The notes under the pieces: generated by a model
Told to the model about the DNA's origin: nothing
Databases searched by the model: none
Seen by the model: only the letters and a program-made list of their open reading frames with translations
Assembly: GCA_001051155.2 (NCBI GenBank)
Contig: JYIP02000003.1
Coordinates: forward strand, 3,720,001-3,784,000
Source of the DNA: Chrysoporthe austroafricana
Lineage: Eukaryota; Ascomycota; Sordariomycetes; Diaporthales; Cryphonectriaceae
Reading direction: 5' to 3'
Length of the DNA stretch: 64,000 nucleotides
Translations under genes and position numbers: made by a program
Shown here: piece after piece, positions 46,776-58,769 of the stretch
How positions within the stretch are numbered: the first letter of the stretch is position 1
How the letters are laid out: each line of letters opens with the position of its first letter

Positions 46776-47608
46776 ATGTCTACGGGTGTTGAGGGCGCAT
46801 CCCAGGCTCCTGGCGACACTGCTGCCACCAAGGAAAGCATCCGACCTGAGAATGTTGCCCCAGCGGCTCCCACAGATGACAATGTTGAGAACACAACAGC
46901 GGAGGAGCCACAAGCCAATGTAAAGCCAAAACCAAAACTATGCGGAATCTGTGAAAAAGAGGATGGCAGATACAAGTGTCCTCGATGCTCACTGCCCTAG
47001 TGAGTGGCCAAGTGCAAGATGTATGGGGCAAGCCTCTACTAAAACCACCCAGTTGCTCTGTTGTCTGCTTTCGCACGCACAAGGAGAACCACTCGCCAGA
47101 TCCTCCCAAGCCATCTCTACCTCCCAAACCACCCGCCCAAGAAACCGAACGAGATATCGAGAAGAGCCGCAAACGAAATGCTCACCCGTTTAGCGTGCTC
47201 GATGACTCTCCCGAGTTGGAGCGACTCTTCAAGAAGTACCCCAGTCTACCGTCTAAGCTCGCGAAGATTAACGCCGCAACCCTCCCGCCCAAAGATGAAC
47301 AGCAGCAGCAGCCTGGTCGTGGTGGTCTGCCCTGGACACTGGCCCAGGCGCCAGGGTATCAGTCTAAGAAGCCCAGGTGGACCCACGACACGGGCCTCAA
47401 GCGCGGCAAGGAAGCTCTACGCAAGGCGCGCACGGATCCTGGCGAGGACGGCGATGCTGTGAGGGAGTACTGTGAACTTGTGCTTCACCTACTATCCAAG
47501 GAGGACAACGCGCAGATCGACATCACCGATCTAGTGCGGCAACAGGTCACGCAGGAGGACGTCAAGCTTATCGAGGACTTGATTCAGGCGGAAGGAAAAT
47601 GGGCTTGA
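46776..47608 (+). CDS. HIT-type zinc finger protein (Hit1/ZNHIT3-like)
   Basis: A 259-residue protein in two exons, 46776-46999 and 47053-47608; the phase-2 intron splits the zinc finger. The finger reads LCGICEKEDGRYKCPRCSLP, then YCSVVCFRTHKENH, the full C-x2-C...C-x2-C...C-x3-C...H zf-HIT pattern. After it come a Pro-rich linker, RNAHPFSVLDDSPELERLF, KKYPSLPSKLAKINAATLPP and a helical C-terminus. Single-finger proteins of this layout assist box C/D snoRNP assembly (yeast Hit1, human ZNHIT3). That the target here is snoRNP is inference from the family. Confidence 0.88.
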
Positions 47609-47927
47609 GATGTCTTGTCGACAAGCCGATTCGCCAAATTAGGATTAAGATGCCTCTAAACGAAAGGGTTATTCCCGCAGGGGGACTTACTATGCCAAGT
47701 TATCCGATCTATGAGTATGTTCATCCTTTCCCAGGCGACATCTATGTCAAGCTTCCCAGTCAGTTATGCCCGGCCTACTCTCTATTCTATGAAGCCCTCA
47801 CTGACTAAAATTTCAGTTTTGTAAAAAAAAGCTCGACTTCTTTAACACCGCCAAATTGATCACCCTCAAATCGCCGCTTCCTGCGTGCACCTTCTTGACC
47901 ACGGCCTCCTCATTCGACGTTGAGGGT

Positions 47928-48815
47928 CTAGCGACCCAATAATTCTCGACATTTTTCCAGGGATGATGAGCATCTGCGGAATGTTGATCCCATGGAGGTC
48001 GTCATGAACCCCGTCCCCGAATTTTTCAACGTTGTGTCAATACCATGACACACATCTTGCTCCCCGACCTCATCCCCGTCTGTTCGAGGCGGCCTCCAAT
48101 ACGCCTCCACCTTGTCCGACAGCGACGATCGCCTTCGTGAGTGCTGGCGTATCTCGCCAGATTGTGACCAGCCCTTCGGCGCGTGTTCCTTCAGCGTCGA
48201 CGACCGCCTTCGTTGATCATCAGCTAACGTCCATTCTGGGTGCCGACCCTCTTTGATCTCTTCCACCACATCGCGGTCAACTTCCTCAATCGTCGCCAGA
48301 TCTACCTCCAAACTGTGCTTCAGGCACGTACGACTCTAATGGTGCTCTGCCGACGTGCTGCGCGACGTTGCGCTGTGGAGAAAGCCCGACGCTGCATACT
48401 GAGGGACATACGCACCCTGCGGTGTTATTGCGAAAGACATTGACTTCCTACACGCGGGCTGCACGGCCAGATGGTTGTACGACGACGGAACCTGTGTTGG
48501 GCCGAGTGCTACCGAAATGCGCGAGTCATAGTCCTCTGCGATAGGTGCTGATTTGGTACAATTCCGGAAGCGGTCTGCCTGCTCTCGACGACCCTGGAGA
48601 TCGGCGTCCCGGTTGGCGCGCTTGCGGTCCAGCTTGAGGAGCCGCGCTTCGTCCTGCAAGATGCTGAGACGCCTTGATAGGTCGTCCAGATCTATGAAAG
48701 AGGATTTTGAGCTACTTCTGCGATTCTTCATTTGTGGTGTTGATGTTGGCATCATTGGCGTATTGGAAACGTGGGATTCAAGCCTTGGTGTTCCAAAAGC
48801 CTTATTAGTGTTCAT
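47928..48815 (-). pseudogene. Ser/Arg-rich coding frame interrupted by one in-frame TAG
   Basis: A 296-codon minus-strand frame from the ATG at 48815 that is open except for a single TAG at 48336-48338. Before the stop: RRSSSKSSFIDLDDLSRRLS, ILQDEARLLKLDRKRANRDA and ITPQGAYVPQYAASGF. After it, in the same frame: VDLATIEEVDRDVVEEIKEG, SLSDKVEAYWRPP and a short tail. Both halves look coding and similar in style. A splice around the stop would need a ~42-nt intron with a poor donor, which is too short to trust. I read it as a recent nonsense mutation, with a sequencing error or stop readthrough as alternatives. No known domain. Confidence 0.45.
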
Positions 48816-49912
48816 TTAGATCCTTCCGCGAAGACGTAATTAGAAAGAAGAATTTTGCCATCAGCCAAATCTCAATTACTCACCAAGCAGGCTTTGAATA
48901 ATGTGGGAAGCAAGGGATATTCAATGCAAAGTGCCATGCCGTTCGAAGCCACAAAGAGCTGAGACAGCGATACAGCCAGCCATCCATTATTGCATCCAGA
49001 AGATGGACGCATTCAGCTTCGGAAACAGCCTGCTAGAAATTCTGCATCGGCCTGTGACAAGCCGTGGATGCGGTGCGCCTGGCCGAAATTCGGTCGCAAC
49101 CAGCCGTCTCTCGATCTTTTTCAGAGCCCTTTAGAAAATCCTGTATCAGATGAACGGCCGCTTTTCGCTATCAAGTCACTCGAATGTCTCAGATATGTGG
49201 CACTGCCCATACTTTAGGCATTTGACCGCATTGGGGGATCACAGGGCCAAGAAGCCTGGCACTGCGAGCATTATTTCGCTTGCTGCGCATTCGTCAAAAG
49301 TTGATCACCTACGTGAAATGAGATGTCTTCCTAGCTCAGACAAGATTCAAGGGTCATCGTGCTAGAATGTGGCTGTTGTTGCAACAGAAAACCACCCAAG
49401 TTTGTATGTACACGCATGAGAATGTGTCAGTCCTTTCTTCCCAGCTCTCATGCTTTTTGGATGTATTCCAACACATGGACAGGGGCGTCGACGAGAGTGC
49501 TCAATGATTATGATATCCCTCTGGGATTGGATGTGTTCCAAAATGGGGACACTTCAGGTAGCACGACATTCGCAGGACCCGCTCACTTTTTCAAGATGAA
49601 TATGAAACGCGTAAATCAAAGGTTTTCCAAATGTCGTTGTTGTAGTTACCATTGAAAGATGACACCACGACTATGAAGCTCGTAAGCACTGCTTGGATGA
49701 GCATAGTAGGGCCCCTGTGACACGAGAGAAAGCAGAGCACCCTCTACTTAACGCGCGGGTCCTACTTGAATGAGGGATTCGTATCTTGGACGATGTTGTG
49801 TCGCCTGACTTGTGGCATTGTTTCTGATGTAGGAGGCATATCCCGACTCACATCTATATAAGGCCCACATTCACCAGTAATTCAGGTCCTAAAAAACCAT
49901 AGTAAATCTAAA
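48816..49912. other. intergenic, no supported gene
   Basis: About 1.1 kb. An open plus frame at 49359-49655 is cysteine-rich at its ends but has no signal peptide or motif. The last 60 bases contain the TATA box of the next gene. Confidence 0.45.
49855..49862 (+). promoter_or_regulatory. TATA box of the knottin-like secreted gene
   Basis: TATATAAG lies about 50 bp upstream of the start codon at 49913, in the right place and orientation for a core promoter element with a very short leader. Confidence 0.6.
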
Positions 49913-50436
49913 ATGACACCGCTTTTGACCCTCACTATCGCCACCCTCCTGGTCGGCTCCGTGGCCGGAGCTCCAGGTACAGCCTCACAACAGCTCTGGG
50001 GAGGAAGTAAGTCCTTTCGTCCCGCTTAGGCTTCACCTGCTGTCTCATTAACAACTCTTAGGAACAGGAGCCACGGCGTGCACCATGTCCGACCCTGGAC
50101 CGCGCGGCTTCTTGCTCAGATCGGGCTCCTACTCAACGATATTTTTGAGTGTCGAGGAAAATTTGGTATGCCACCCTTTATAATCTCTGTGTTCTATTGC
50201 TGAGAGCGAAGAGATCGCTCTATGCATTGCTTTAGACTGCTAACCCCGGGCTCACATACCCAGATGCCTGTTTCCCTGGCTCTCCCTTTGTTCTAGACCA
50301 CTGCTGCGATGGCTTGATCTGCACATGGTGCTCTGGGGACCATTCTGCGACGACCATTTTTCATACAAGTGACTGCAGTGCCCTCAAGGTACTGGGCAGC
50401 GGTCTTGAGGGGCCGCTTTCACATTGCAGACAGTAG
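49913..50436 (+). CDS. small secreted protein with knottin-like cysteine core
   Basis: A 132-residue protein in three exons, 49913-50006, 50062-50165 and 50236-50436, phases 1 and 0, all GT-AG. The first ~20 residues (MTPLLTLTIATLLVGSVAGA) are a clear signal peptide. The mature part has eight cysteines. The core runs YPDACFPGSPF, then DHCCDGLICTWC, then SDC and HCR. The spacing C-x10-CC-x4-C-x2-C resembles the CC-x-G-L-x-C centre of inhibitor-cystine-knot (knottin) peptides, a fold also used by some fungal avirulence proteins. Each exon was required to keep frame, and this choice alone gives the cysteine-rich reading, which supports the model. No known family recognised; role in host interaction or antibiosis is inference. 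Confidence 0.68.
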
Positions 50437-51406
50437 AGGAGAGAGCGTAGAGAGCGTCCAGTTGCCAGGGATATGGGAGAGGACGGGGCTACGAATTTGA
50501 TAAGCTGAATGATGTCCGTCTTTGCATAGCATGCGTTGAGGTGTATGTGCGGTGTTTCCATTCTCATACTAGGAAAGTACGAGAGACAGCACATTGCACA
50601 CAAGTATCAGAATGCATTAGGCCTATTCCAAGAACAGACGAATTTGAAAGATTTATCTATCCTACTTCCACCAAGTATCTAGTTTTACATAACCCAAATG
50701 TTTCAGACACGAAGATCTAAAGGAATAATGGTTGTACAACATAGAGGTAGAGTATTATCCGAGTTCATACTAATTTTTCGAGTTTTATCACTAATCATAT
50801 TGTATAGTTAATATTTTAATTCCGCGGCGCTTATACGCGTCTCTGCTTCCTAATACCCTCCCCTCCTCCTCCTTCTTCTTTTTCTTCTTTTTTTCTTCTT
50901 TTTTCTGCTGATTTTCCTTCGGCGTCTATGGCGTTCCTTCAGAACACCATCTGAAGGGAGCTGAAATAAACAAGAAGTTGAGGACATAGATCACCTTATT
51001 AGTGATGATGAAGCTCTCTACAGGAGCTTAAATTGCCGGAGTCTATTTCTTTGGGAGCTGTCTGGGAGAGCTCAATCTATCCGTTTTGAATGCCTCGGGT
51101 CCTTTGGGGGGGGGTTGGGGCGAGACCGAGCCCCGATTAGTAAAGGCCACCAACCCCAACCCTTACAAGCCAAAAATTTCTAGCTTTTCGTACAATACCC
51201 TGCTCGCCCTCATCAATAGCTTTCGCCTCATCAAATTTTAGGGGCTCTTGTATACCTCAGGGTCTTCATGTCACCGGGGCCGTTCGTGAAAATTTTGTGG
51301 CATTCTAATCTAATAGTGACACCGGAATTTCCGCAAAAACAAGGCTCGGAACGCTGGTATTGGGCTCAAGGTGGACTTCTTGTTGGAAGGGGCCGTGAGA
51401 TACAAC
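50437..51406. other. intergenic, AT-rich then leader of RIX7
   Basis: About 970 bases. 50640-50830 is AT-rich; 50860-50912 is a C/T run of CTT-like units. No supported gene. Confidence 0.5.
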
Positions 51407-53797
51407 ATGCCTAGCCTACGACAGGGCTTGGACCGAGATGTTTACCAGATTGTGAGAAAGTACGAAGACGATTATGTCAATGAGACTGGCAAATCACCCC
51501 GGGTCACAATCAGCGTGGTCTATGAGTATATCCAACGCTCCAACTCTAGCTTGAAGAGGCAGAAGAAACGGCCATTAGAGGATGCGATCGAGCGAGTGCT
51601 CAATCTACGCAGGGAAGAGGAGAAGGAGGAGAGAGACTCGGATGAGGAACTAGAACGGGAATTGCAGGCGAAAGCGGCGGGGGCAAAGCGCACACGGGAG
51701 GAAAGAGACGCCTCGCTGCTGAACAAGCAGCTCACAAAGCACTGGAACTTCAAAACCAACAGCTCCCCCAACGCAGCACCAAATTCTGCCGCTTCTTCCA
51801 CGGGAGCGAAAACTCCGACCGCGCCAGACGCCATGGATATCGATGCAGCCTCAGCACCAGCGACGGTCGACCGCCAACCCAACGGCGAATCCAAACCGAA
51901 GCGCCGGCGCAAGGACCTCAGGGAGATAGACCGCTCCCCCCCGCAGGACATCAGCCTTGCAGACCTCGCGGGCCTGGACAAAGCCCTGGAACGCTTGCGG
52001 CGGTCTGTATTTATCCCACTTCGCTGTGCGGAAGTCCTTTCGGAGCTTGGATACCACCCCAACGACGGGGTGCTGCTGCACGGGCCGTCGGGCTGCGGAA
52101 AAACGACTCTTGCTCATGCCTTGGCCGCCGAGCTGGGCGTGGCGTTTATCCCCGTATCGACGCCAAGTCTTGTAGGCGGGACGAGCGGAGAGAGTGAAAA
52201 GAACATTCGCGACATTTTCGACGAGGCGATGAGGCTTGCACCATGTCTGGTCTTCCTTGATGAGCTGGACAGCATCGCGGGAAAGAAGGACAGCGCGCAG
52301 AAGGCTATGGAAGGGAGGATCGTTACAGAAATTTGTCATGGGATGGACAGACTCGGACGGCGAGGTGGCAGCGGCAGCAGTGTGATTGGCACTGACGAGG
52401 GTTCTTCTGCCCGAGGTGGGAACGTAGTCGTGCTCGCAGCTACAAACAGGCCAGACAGCATCGACCCCACAGTCCGCCGTCGGTTCTGCGTCGAAGTCGA
52501 CATTGGCATGCCCAACGAGGCTGCGAGGGAGAAGATCCTGAAGTCTATGACCCGGGACCTCAAGCTCGACGAGGATGTGGACTTTGCTGCGCTTGCGAGA
52601 CTCACACCTGGCTACGTCGGCGCCGATCTTAAGCATGTTGTCTCCGCCGCCGTGTTCGACGCCGCGGAGGCATGCATAGGCCGGGACTCAGGTGTTTCCC
52701 TCCAGAATGCTGAGATATCAGAGGCCTCTGCAGCCGATGACTTTATGACTAGCTCCACTTTGGGAGCAGATCTGACCTCGGGCCAGCGCATGTTCCGCCT
52801 AACCGCAGCTTTGACCGACGTCGACATCGGCTCTGCTTGCATTACTATGGCCCACCTTACCACAGCCATCACCACCGTCCAACCAGCCGCCAAGCGCGAA
52901 GGATTCAGCGCCATCCCGGACACGACTTGGGCCCACGTGGGCGCGCTCGGCGACGTGCGCAAGAAGCTCGAGATGTCCATCATCGGGCCCATTAAATACC
53001 CGGAGCGCTTCGCCCGCGTGGGCATCAAGTCGGCCGCGGGGATCCTCCTCTGGGGGCCGCCGGGGTGCGGCAAGACGCTCGTCGCCAAGGCGGTGGCGAA
53101 CGAGTCCAAGGCCAACTTCATTAGTATTAAGGGCCCCGAGCTACTGAATAAGTACGTGGGCGAGTCCGAGCGCGCCGTGCGGTCGCTGTTCGCGCGCGCG
53201 AGGAGCAGCGCGCCGTGCATCCTGTTCTTCGACGAGATGGACGCGCTGGTGCCTAAGCGGGATGACTCGCTGTCGGACGCGAGCTCGCGGGTCGTGAACG
53301 CCCTCCTCACCGAGATGGACGGCGTCGAGGACCGGAGCGGCATCTACGTCGTCGGCGCGACGAACCGGCCAGACTGCATCGATCCCGCCATCCGCCGGCC
53401 GGGGCGGCTGGGTACCAGTGTGTTTGTGGGCCTGCCGACGAGGGAGGAGAGAGCGGACATCCTGAGGGCGATCTACTGGAACACCATCGCCGGCAGCAAG
53501 GACGGCCGGGGCGAGAAGACGACCAAGGTGCAGCAACGGCTCAGGGCGATCGCCCTGGATAGTAGGTGTGAGGGCTTCTCCGGTGCTGATCTGGGCAATC
53601 TGATGCAGGCCGCCGCGCAGGCGAGCCTGGAGAGGACGTATTATCACGGCGGGGGGGACATAAGCGTCAAACCGGGAGATGGCGGCGGCGAGGACGAGAT
53701 CACGGCAGAGGACTGGGAGAAGGCCCTCAATGAGGTCAAGCCCAGCGTCAAGGACGACGGAAGATATGATCCGGCACAGTTCGACAATGTTCTCTGA
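51407..53797 (+). CDS. RIX7: AAA ATPase Rix7 (NVL homologue), 60S ribosome biogenesis
   Basis: Intronless 796-residue type-II AAA ATPase. Rix7 removes factors from pre-60S particles in the nucleolus and nucleus. The N-terminal domain (DVYQIVRKYEDDYVNETG) is followed by a charged linker with a basic nuclear signal (KPKRRRKDLRE). The D1 module has Walker A GPSGCGKTT near residue 225, Walker B VFLDELDSIAGK near 281 and sensor ATNRPDSID. The D2 module has Walker A GPPGCGKT near 550, Walker B LFFDEMDALVPKRDD near 604 and ATNRPDCIDPAIRRPGRL. In D1 the arginine region reads RPDSIDPTVRRR, normal for Rix7. The ATG at 51407 is the first in the frame; upstream in-frame codons lack an ATG. Confidence 0.96.
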   Translation: MPSLRQGLDRDVYQIVRKYEDDYVNETGKSPRVTISVVYEYIQRSNSSLKRQKKRPLEDAIERVLNLRREEEKEERDSDEELERELQAKAAGAKRTREERDASLLNKQLTKHWNFKTNSSPNAAPNSAASSTGAKTPTAPDAMDIDAASAPATVDRQPNGESKPKRRRKDLREIDRSPPQDISLADLAGLDKALERLRRSVFIPLRCAEVLSELGYHPNDGVLLHGPSGCGKTTLAHALAAELGVAFIPVSTPSLVGGTSGESEKNIRDIFDEAMRLAPCLVFLDELDSIAGKKDSAQKAMEGRIVTEICHGMDRLGRRGGSGSSVIGTDEGSSARGGNVVVLAATNRPDSIDPTVRRRFCVEVDIGMPNEAAREKILKSMTRDLKLDEDVDFAALARLTPGYVGADLKHVVSAAVFDAAEACIGRDSGVSLQNAEISEASAADDFMTSSTLGADLTSGQRMFRLTAALTDVDIGSACITMAHLTTAITTVQPAAKREGFSAIPDTTWAHVGALGDVRKKLEMSIIGPIKYPERFARVGIKSAAGILLWGPPGCGKTLVAKAVANESKANFISIKGPELLNKYVGESERAVRSLFARARSSAPCILFFDEMDALVPKRDDSLSDASSRVVNALLTEMDGVEDRSGIYVVGATNRPDCIDPAIRRPGRLGTSVFVGLPTREERADILRAIYWNTIAGSKDGRGEKTTKVQQRLRAIALDSRCEGFSGADLGNLMQAAAQASLERTYYHGGGDISVKPGDGGGEDEITAEDWEKALNEVKPSVKDDGRYDPAQFDNVL

Positions 53798-54538
53798 GTC
53801 TATCTAAGCATCTTACTGTACCGAATCACAAATGCGGCCTCCCAGTATCTCCCAACGGTGACGGGCGAAGGGTCTTCCCCGCAGCACGTCATCGCCGACG
53901 AGATCATCTCGGGGCAGACCATCAGACTAGTCGTTGAGGCATATTGCGTGCCGTTTCCGTTCGAGGGCGACCTGGTCGATTCGTGTGACTGAGACGAGGC
54001 CTACTCACGCCACTCTTGACCTTTTAATGCATTTCTAGTCTAGATGTTTCTTGAGATGATCGACACTGATATGCACTCACTGTAGCTGGCGTAGTTCGGG
54101 AGGTGGGGGAGGGGGATGGAATGTAGCTGGTTAGCCCTGTTGCATCCGCCGTGCAGGATGCAAGCCAAACGTCATGGGCGCGTCGGTCCTTAAAAAAAAA
54201 AAAGCTGCGACGACAACGCATGAACCATCTGGTCTGTCCTCTGGCCTAGCAGCTCCTAACCACATCACGGCAACTCCCGAGCCAGCCATTGGACTGTTGC
54301 AGAAAATGGCAAAGATGTGCTTGCTTTCGAAGAGTAGAGTCATTATTATTTTTTTTGGTTTCGCAGAAAGACGACGCAAGACACGCCACGCCGAAGGAAG
54401 AGCAGCTCTATGCTATAGTACAGGGGGATGATTCATCACCCCGTCCGTCTTTTCCGTCTGTCTGTCTAACGTGATGTAGTAATGCAAATCGCGCCCCGTC
54501 ATATCGTTACATCCAAACTCCGTGACAAAGCATGTCGT
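53798..54538. other. intergenic between convergent genes
   Basis: About 740 bases of 3' flanks with a short A-run near 54190; nothing else seen. Confidence 0.5.
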
Positions 54539-55461
<923 letters not shown>

Positions 55462-56179
55462 CTTGTCGGTAGTAAGAGGTTGGTGTGTAGGCGATGTCCT
55501 GGGGAGGTGTTGGTGTCAAAGTCAAGAGACTCCCGTTCTTACGGTCTAGCGATCAAGAGGTTGTGAGGTGTGGTAGTGGTGGTGAGGAATGGAAGAGAAA
55601 AGGGAAAAAAAATTGCTGTTGCCAACACGCGCGGAAACCAAGGCCGAGCCAAAAAAGCGTCTATGAGCTCAGCACGCCCCGGGGAAAAGCAGGCTAGCAA
55701 GGAGCCACGCTGTGGCGTAGCGGACCCAAGTGTTGGTAAAAGCGGGTTCCACAGGGGCGGGCAGGGGAGGTCCAACCAGTAAGATTTGTAGCGATGGTCA
55801 TTGAGAGGACTGCAGTGAACGAAAAGCTGCCGGAACGGAAAAAGTCGGGAATATGGAATCGCCCTCTGCCCGAGCTCAGCGTGTTTACTGAGTAGGCCCT
55901 GGGCCGTAGCGGCCCGTGGCCCCCCTGTCCGCTCCCTGGAGCAGATTGGGTCGGCCTGGCCGGCCGCAAGTTCAACCTCGACGCAGCAGCTCATCGTCAC
56001 AGCCGGAGGCACGCGGCCAGAAGGAAAAAAACTGGATCGGTCGCCTGACGCCCTTACGCGACCAAGAAGAAGGGCTACATTCATTCAGATACAGGTTGCT
56101 CTAGGACCAGGAACCCACCACATCGAGACGAGAACGGCGGCGGAGCTACCAACCAGAGCCCCTCGATATTTTCCCCAGA
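55462..56179. other. divergent promoter region of cytochrome c and next gene
   Basis: About 720 bases between divergent start codons of two mitochondrial-type genes; no supported gene inside. Confidence 0.5.
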
Positions 56180-56979
56180 ATGGCGTCTGCATTCTCGATC
56201 CCGCAGTTCCTCCTCCCACGGTCCGGCCTCATCTGGCGAGGGGCGAATCTCGGCACCAAAGTCCGGAATAATACCGAGACGTTCATCGTCCGGTATGCGT
56301 CGAGCGTCGCCAAGGACGCTAAGGGCAAGCCCATCGTCCTAGAGAAGCCGGCGAGGTTCAACCCCCCCTCCCACGGTGCCCGGCTGCCCAGCAGGAAGAA
56401 CCGCCCGCAGCAGCAGCACTACGGCGGGGTTCTGTCTGCGGACGAGGCCGCCGCCCAGAAGACGAGGGACTACCCGGGGCTGATGGCCCCGCGGGGCACC
56501 TGGGCGCACTGGTTCTGGGGCAGCAGATGGCTGCATCTGTGCATCACGACGGTCAGTATGGTCGGCGTTGGCTCCCTAGGCTTGATCATACGGGCTGCAG
56601 GGACTCCCGAGATTAGCTGACATCCGAAATGCATGGTTAGGGCACCCTCTTCAGTCTGGCCTTCTACACATATACCGAGAACTTCAAGGCCACCTCGCCC
56701 TTCGCCGACATGCTCCCCTCGACGTCCGACTACTGGCAGCACCCGATCGTCTCGCTCCGCACTACACATGAGGTCTGGCAGCTCACAACCCTGCACAACT
56801 CTGCTATCACCGCGGACAAGCGCAAGAAGAAGGTCGACGACGTGGCCAAGCGGTCTGAGTATCGCAAGGCTCACGGGCTCGAGCAGCAGGGCGGCTTTGG
56901 AAACTGGACGGCAAAAGAGGACCCCGAGGCACCGCAGCCGCAGCCGGGGAAAAGGGAGAAGTGGCTCGGAATTTTCTGA
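56180..56979 (+). CDS. conserved mitochondrial membrane protein, function unknown
   Basis: A 236-residue protein in two exons, 56180-56551 and 56641-56979, phase 0, with a GTCAGT donor. The N-terminus is basic and hydroxylated (ASAFSIPQFLLPRSGLIW, NNTETFIVRYASS), a likely mitochondrial presequence. Next is KPIVLEKPARFNPPSHGARL, then DYPGLMAPRGTWAHWFWGSR. One hydrophobic helix spans the splice (LHLCITT, GTLFSLAFYTYTENF). It ends with NSAITADKRKKKVDDVAKR. I recall this layout as a conserved uncharacterised mitochondrial protein of filamentous fungi. It is divergent from cytochrome c, which fits a respiratory or import role, but that is inference. Confidence 0.8.
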
Positions 56980-57215
56980 ATTCCTCGAAGTCATGGGAAT
57001 TCTATTGGTTTGTGACCTAGGAAAGGTCACAGATGGCTCATGGAGCGCTGCTCACAGGTCGGCTGCTCGATCTTGTGAGAGCCCTTGAGCTTTGTGACTT
57101 TTGAGTGAAGCCTCCTGAGAAGTGACTTCATGCCGCAAGCCCACGAAGGCAAGCCCATGAAGGCTCGCGACTTAGACTAGGTGAAACACCTGGTCTCTGC
57201 CCTTTACCGGGCATC

Positions 57216-58414
57216 TCATCCTAGCTCTACAGCTTTCAGTCCATCCAATACTTCGTCTGCGACTCCATCCTTCTCCAGTGCCTTTGCAATCATGGCGCCT
57301 ATGATGGCTAACTTCGCCCCGCCCCTGGGGGCCTTCCACACCCCCTCCACCGGCTCCGCCTCTGCAGCCCGCGCATCTGCCTGCTTCTTTGCCTGACCGT
57401 TCGCACCGGTATTCGTAGTGTCGGCTGCCCGTGGGACACCTGGCGGTGTCAATAGTGATGGAGGATCTATCGTCCGTATCGACAGCAGTCGCAGATTACG
57501 TTCCGCATCGGGACTGTCGACGTCCATTACGTCGCCACTGTCTGCCGAGGAAAATGTATCTGCAACGGATATTGCCAGTGCGACGTCTGCGACCGCAAGC
57601 TCCTCCTTCGCTGGGTCGAAGATGATATTGTCGCCTACCGCCATGACGAGCAGTGTAACAGGAGGCCTTGATAGGGACACGCCGCCCTTCTGTGGGTAGA
57701 GGTATATCGAGGAGTCCCAGTCGTCGTCGAACAGGGGGTCCTCATCGCCCTCGGATTTCAGTCGTGGTAGTCGTGTTGCGAGCAGAGCAAGATGTGTCGT
57801 GAGTGAGAGAAGGGGTAGTGGGTATGAGAGAGGCGGTGATATGAGGAGGATCTGTATGGTGCATATTTCAGTAAACCAGCCGTCACTATTATGGATCCCG
57901 GGGCGTATTTCAGACATACGTCAAGGTACAGCTTCCAATGGAACCGCCGGTTGATCCACAACCTCTTCACAAACCCCCCGTCCGCCAACAGCGCCTCTGC
58001 GAGCATCTCAGCAAGGTAGACAGTGTTCGCGTCATCGTCCCTCGCGCCGGGGATCTCGACCGCGATCTCGACCCAGCCCGACTCGCCCTCTCTCTTTTCG
58101 TCCCCTCCATCCCCCTCATCGTCATCGTCGCCACCGGCCTCGATCAGCTCCGCCTCGCGCAGTGTGTTCCCGGCGCCGTACCTGGCGCGCGTCTTCTCCA
58201 CCTCCGCCTTCACACCCACTATCGCCTCCGTCCCGTCCGCGAAGCATATGCGCGCGCTACCGTTCGTGCCGGGCAGGATGTCGGTCTCAGCGCTGAGCGG
58301 GCGGAAGTGCGTCGGGGAGCGCCCGTCGGGACGTAAGGGCGGGGTGAGGGAGAGGGAGGCGTGGAGATATGCGAGCTCGGCGGGGGAGAGGAGCATGTGC
58401 TGTGTCGAGGCCAT
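57216..58414 (-). CDS. RRP42: exosome core subunit Rrp42
   Basis: RNase PH-fold ring subunit of the RNA exosome, 376 residues. Two exons, 57920-58414 and 57216-57851, phase 0. The N-terminus gives LSPAELAYLHASLSLTPPLR, then PDGRSPTHFRPLSAETDILP and ADGTEAIVGVKAEVEKTR, the standard Rrp42 opening. An acidic insertion (GGDDDDEGDGGDEK) follows. After the splice come LLSLTTHLALLATRLPRL, DDDWDSSIYLYP and VTLLVMAVGDNIIFDP. The C-terminal third is Ala/Asp-rich and ends with a helix (IIGAMIAKALEKDG). It shares a 355-bp divergent promoter with the gene at 58770. Confidence 0.9.
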
Positions 58415-58769
58415 GGCGGAAAGGCTGCGAGAAGAGAAGAGAACTCGTCAGGATTTGGCAGGTCTAGGACCTCTGGAGGAAGTTGGCGCAGCTTTTGGAG
58501 GTGCTAGTCTGCGTGCTGATGAGGTCGAGCTTGCGACTGGAAAATCTGGGCGGCAGGCAGAGAGGAGCTTGGTTGCCTGCCGAGCACAGCAAGCCTGATC
58601 GCTATCGATAAGATGCATTTCCGTTATAGTTACTGACAAGCTCGCGAAATATATGGAAACTTTCTGAGCCGTCCAAACGCAGGTTACTTGCGACGTTTGG
58701 TCCCATACTTCCAGAGTCTTCTTTCCAGTATTCCTCAATCGCGTACCAACTCCAACCCGCGTCGGTATC
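58415..58769. promoter_or_regulatory. shared divergent promoter region of RRP42 and the gene at 58770
   Basis: Start codons of two divergent genes are 355 bp apart, so both core promoters must be here. No clear TATA box. Confidence 0.5.

Noticed and set aside
49913..50436. Hydrophobin
   Set aside because: Only one adjacent Cys pair and wrong spacing; hydrophobins need two CC pairs in C-CC-C-C-CC-C order.
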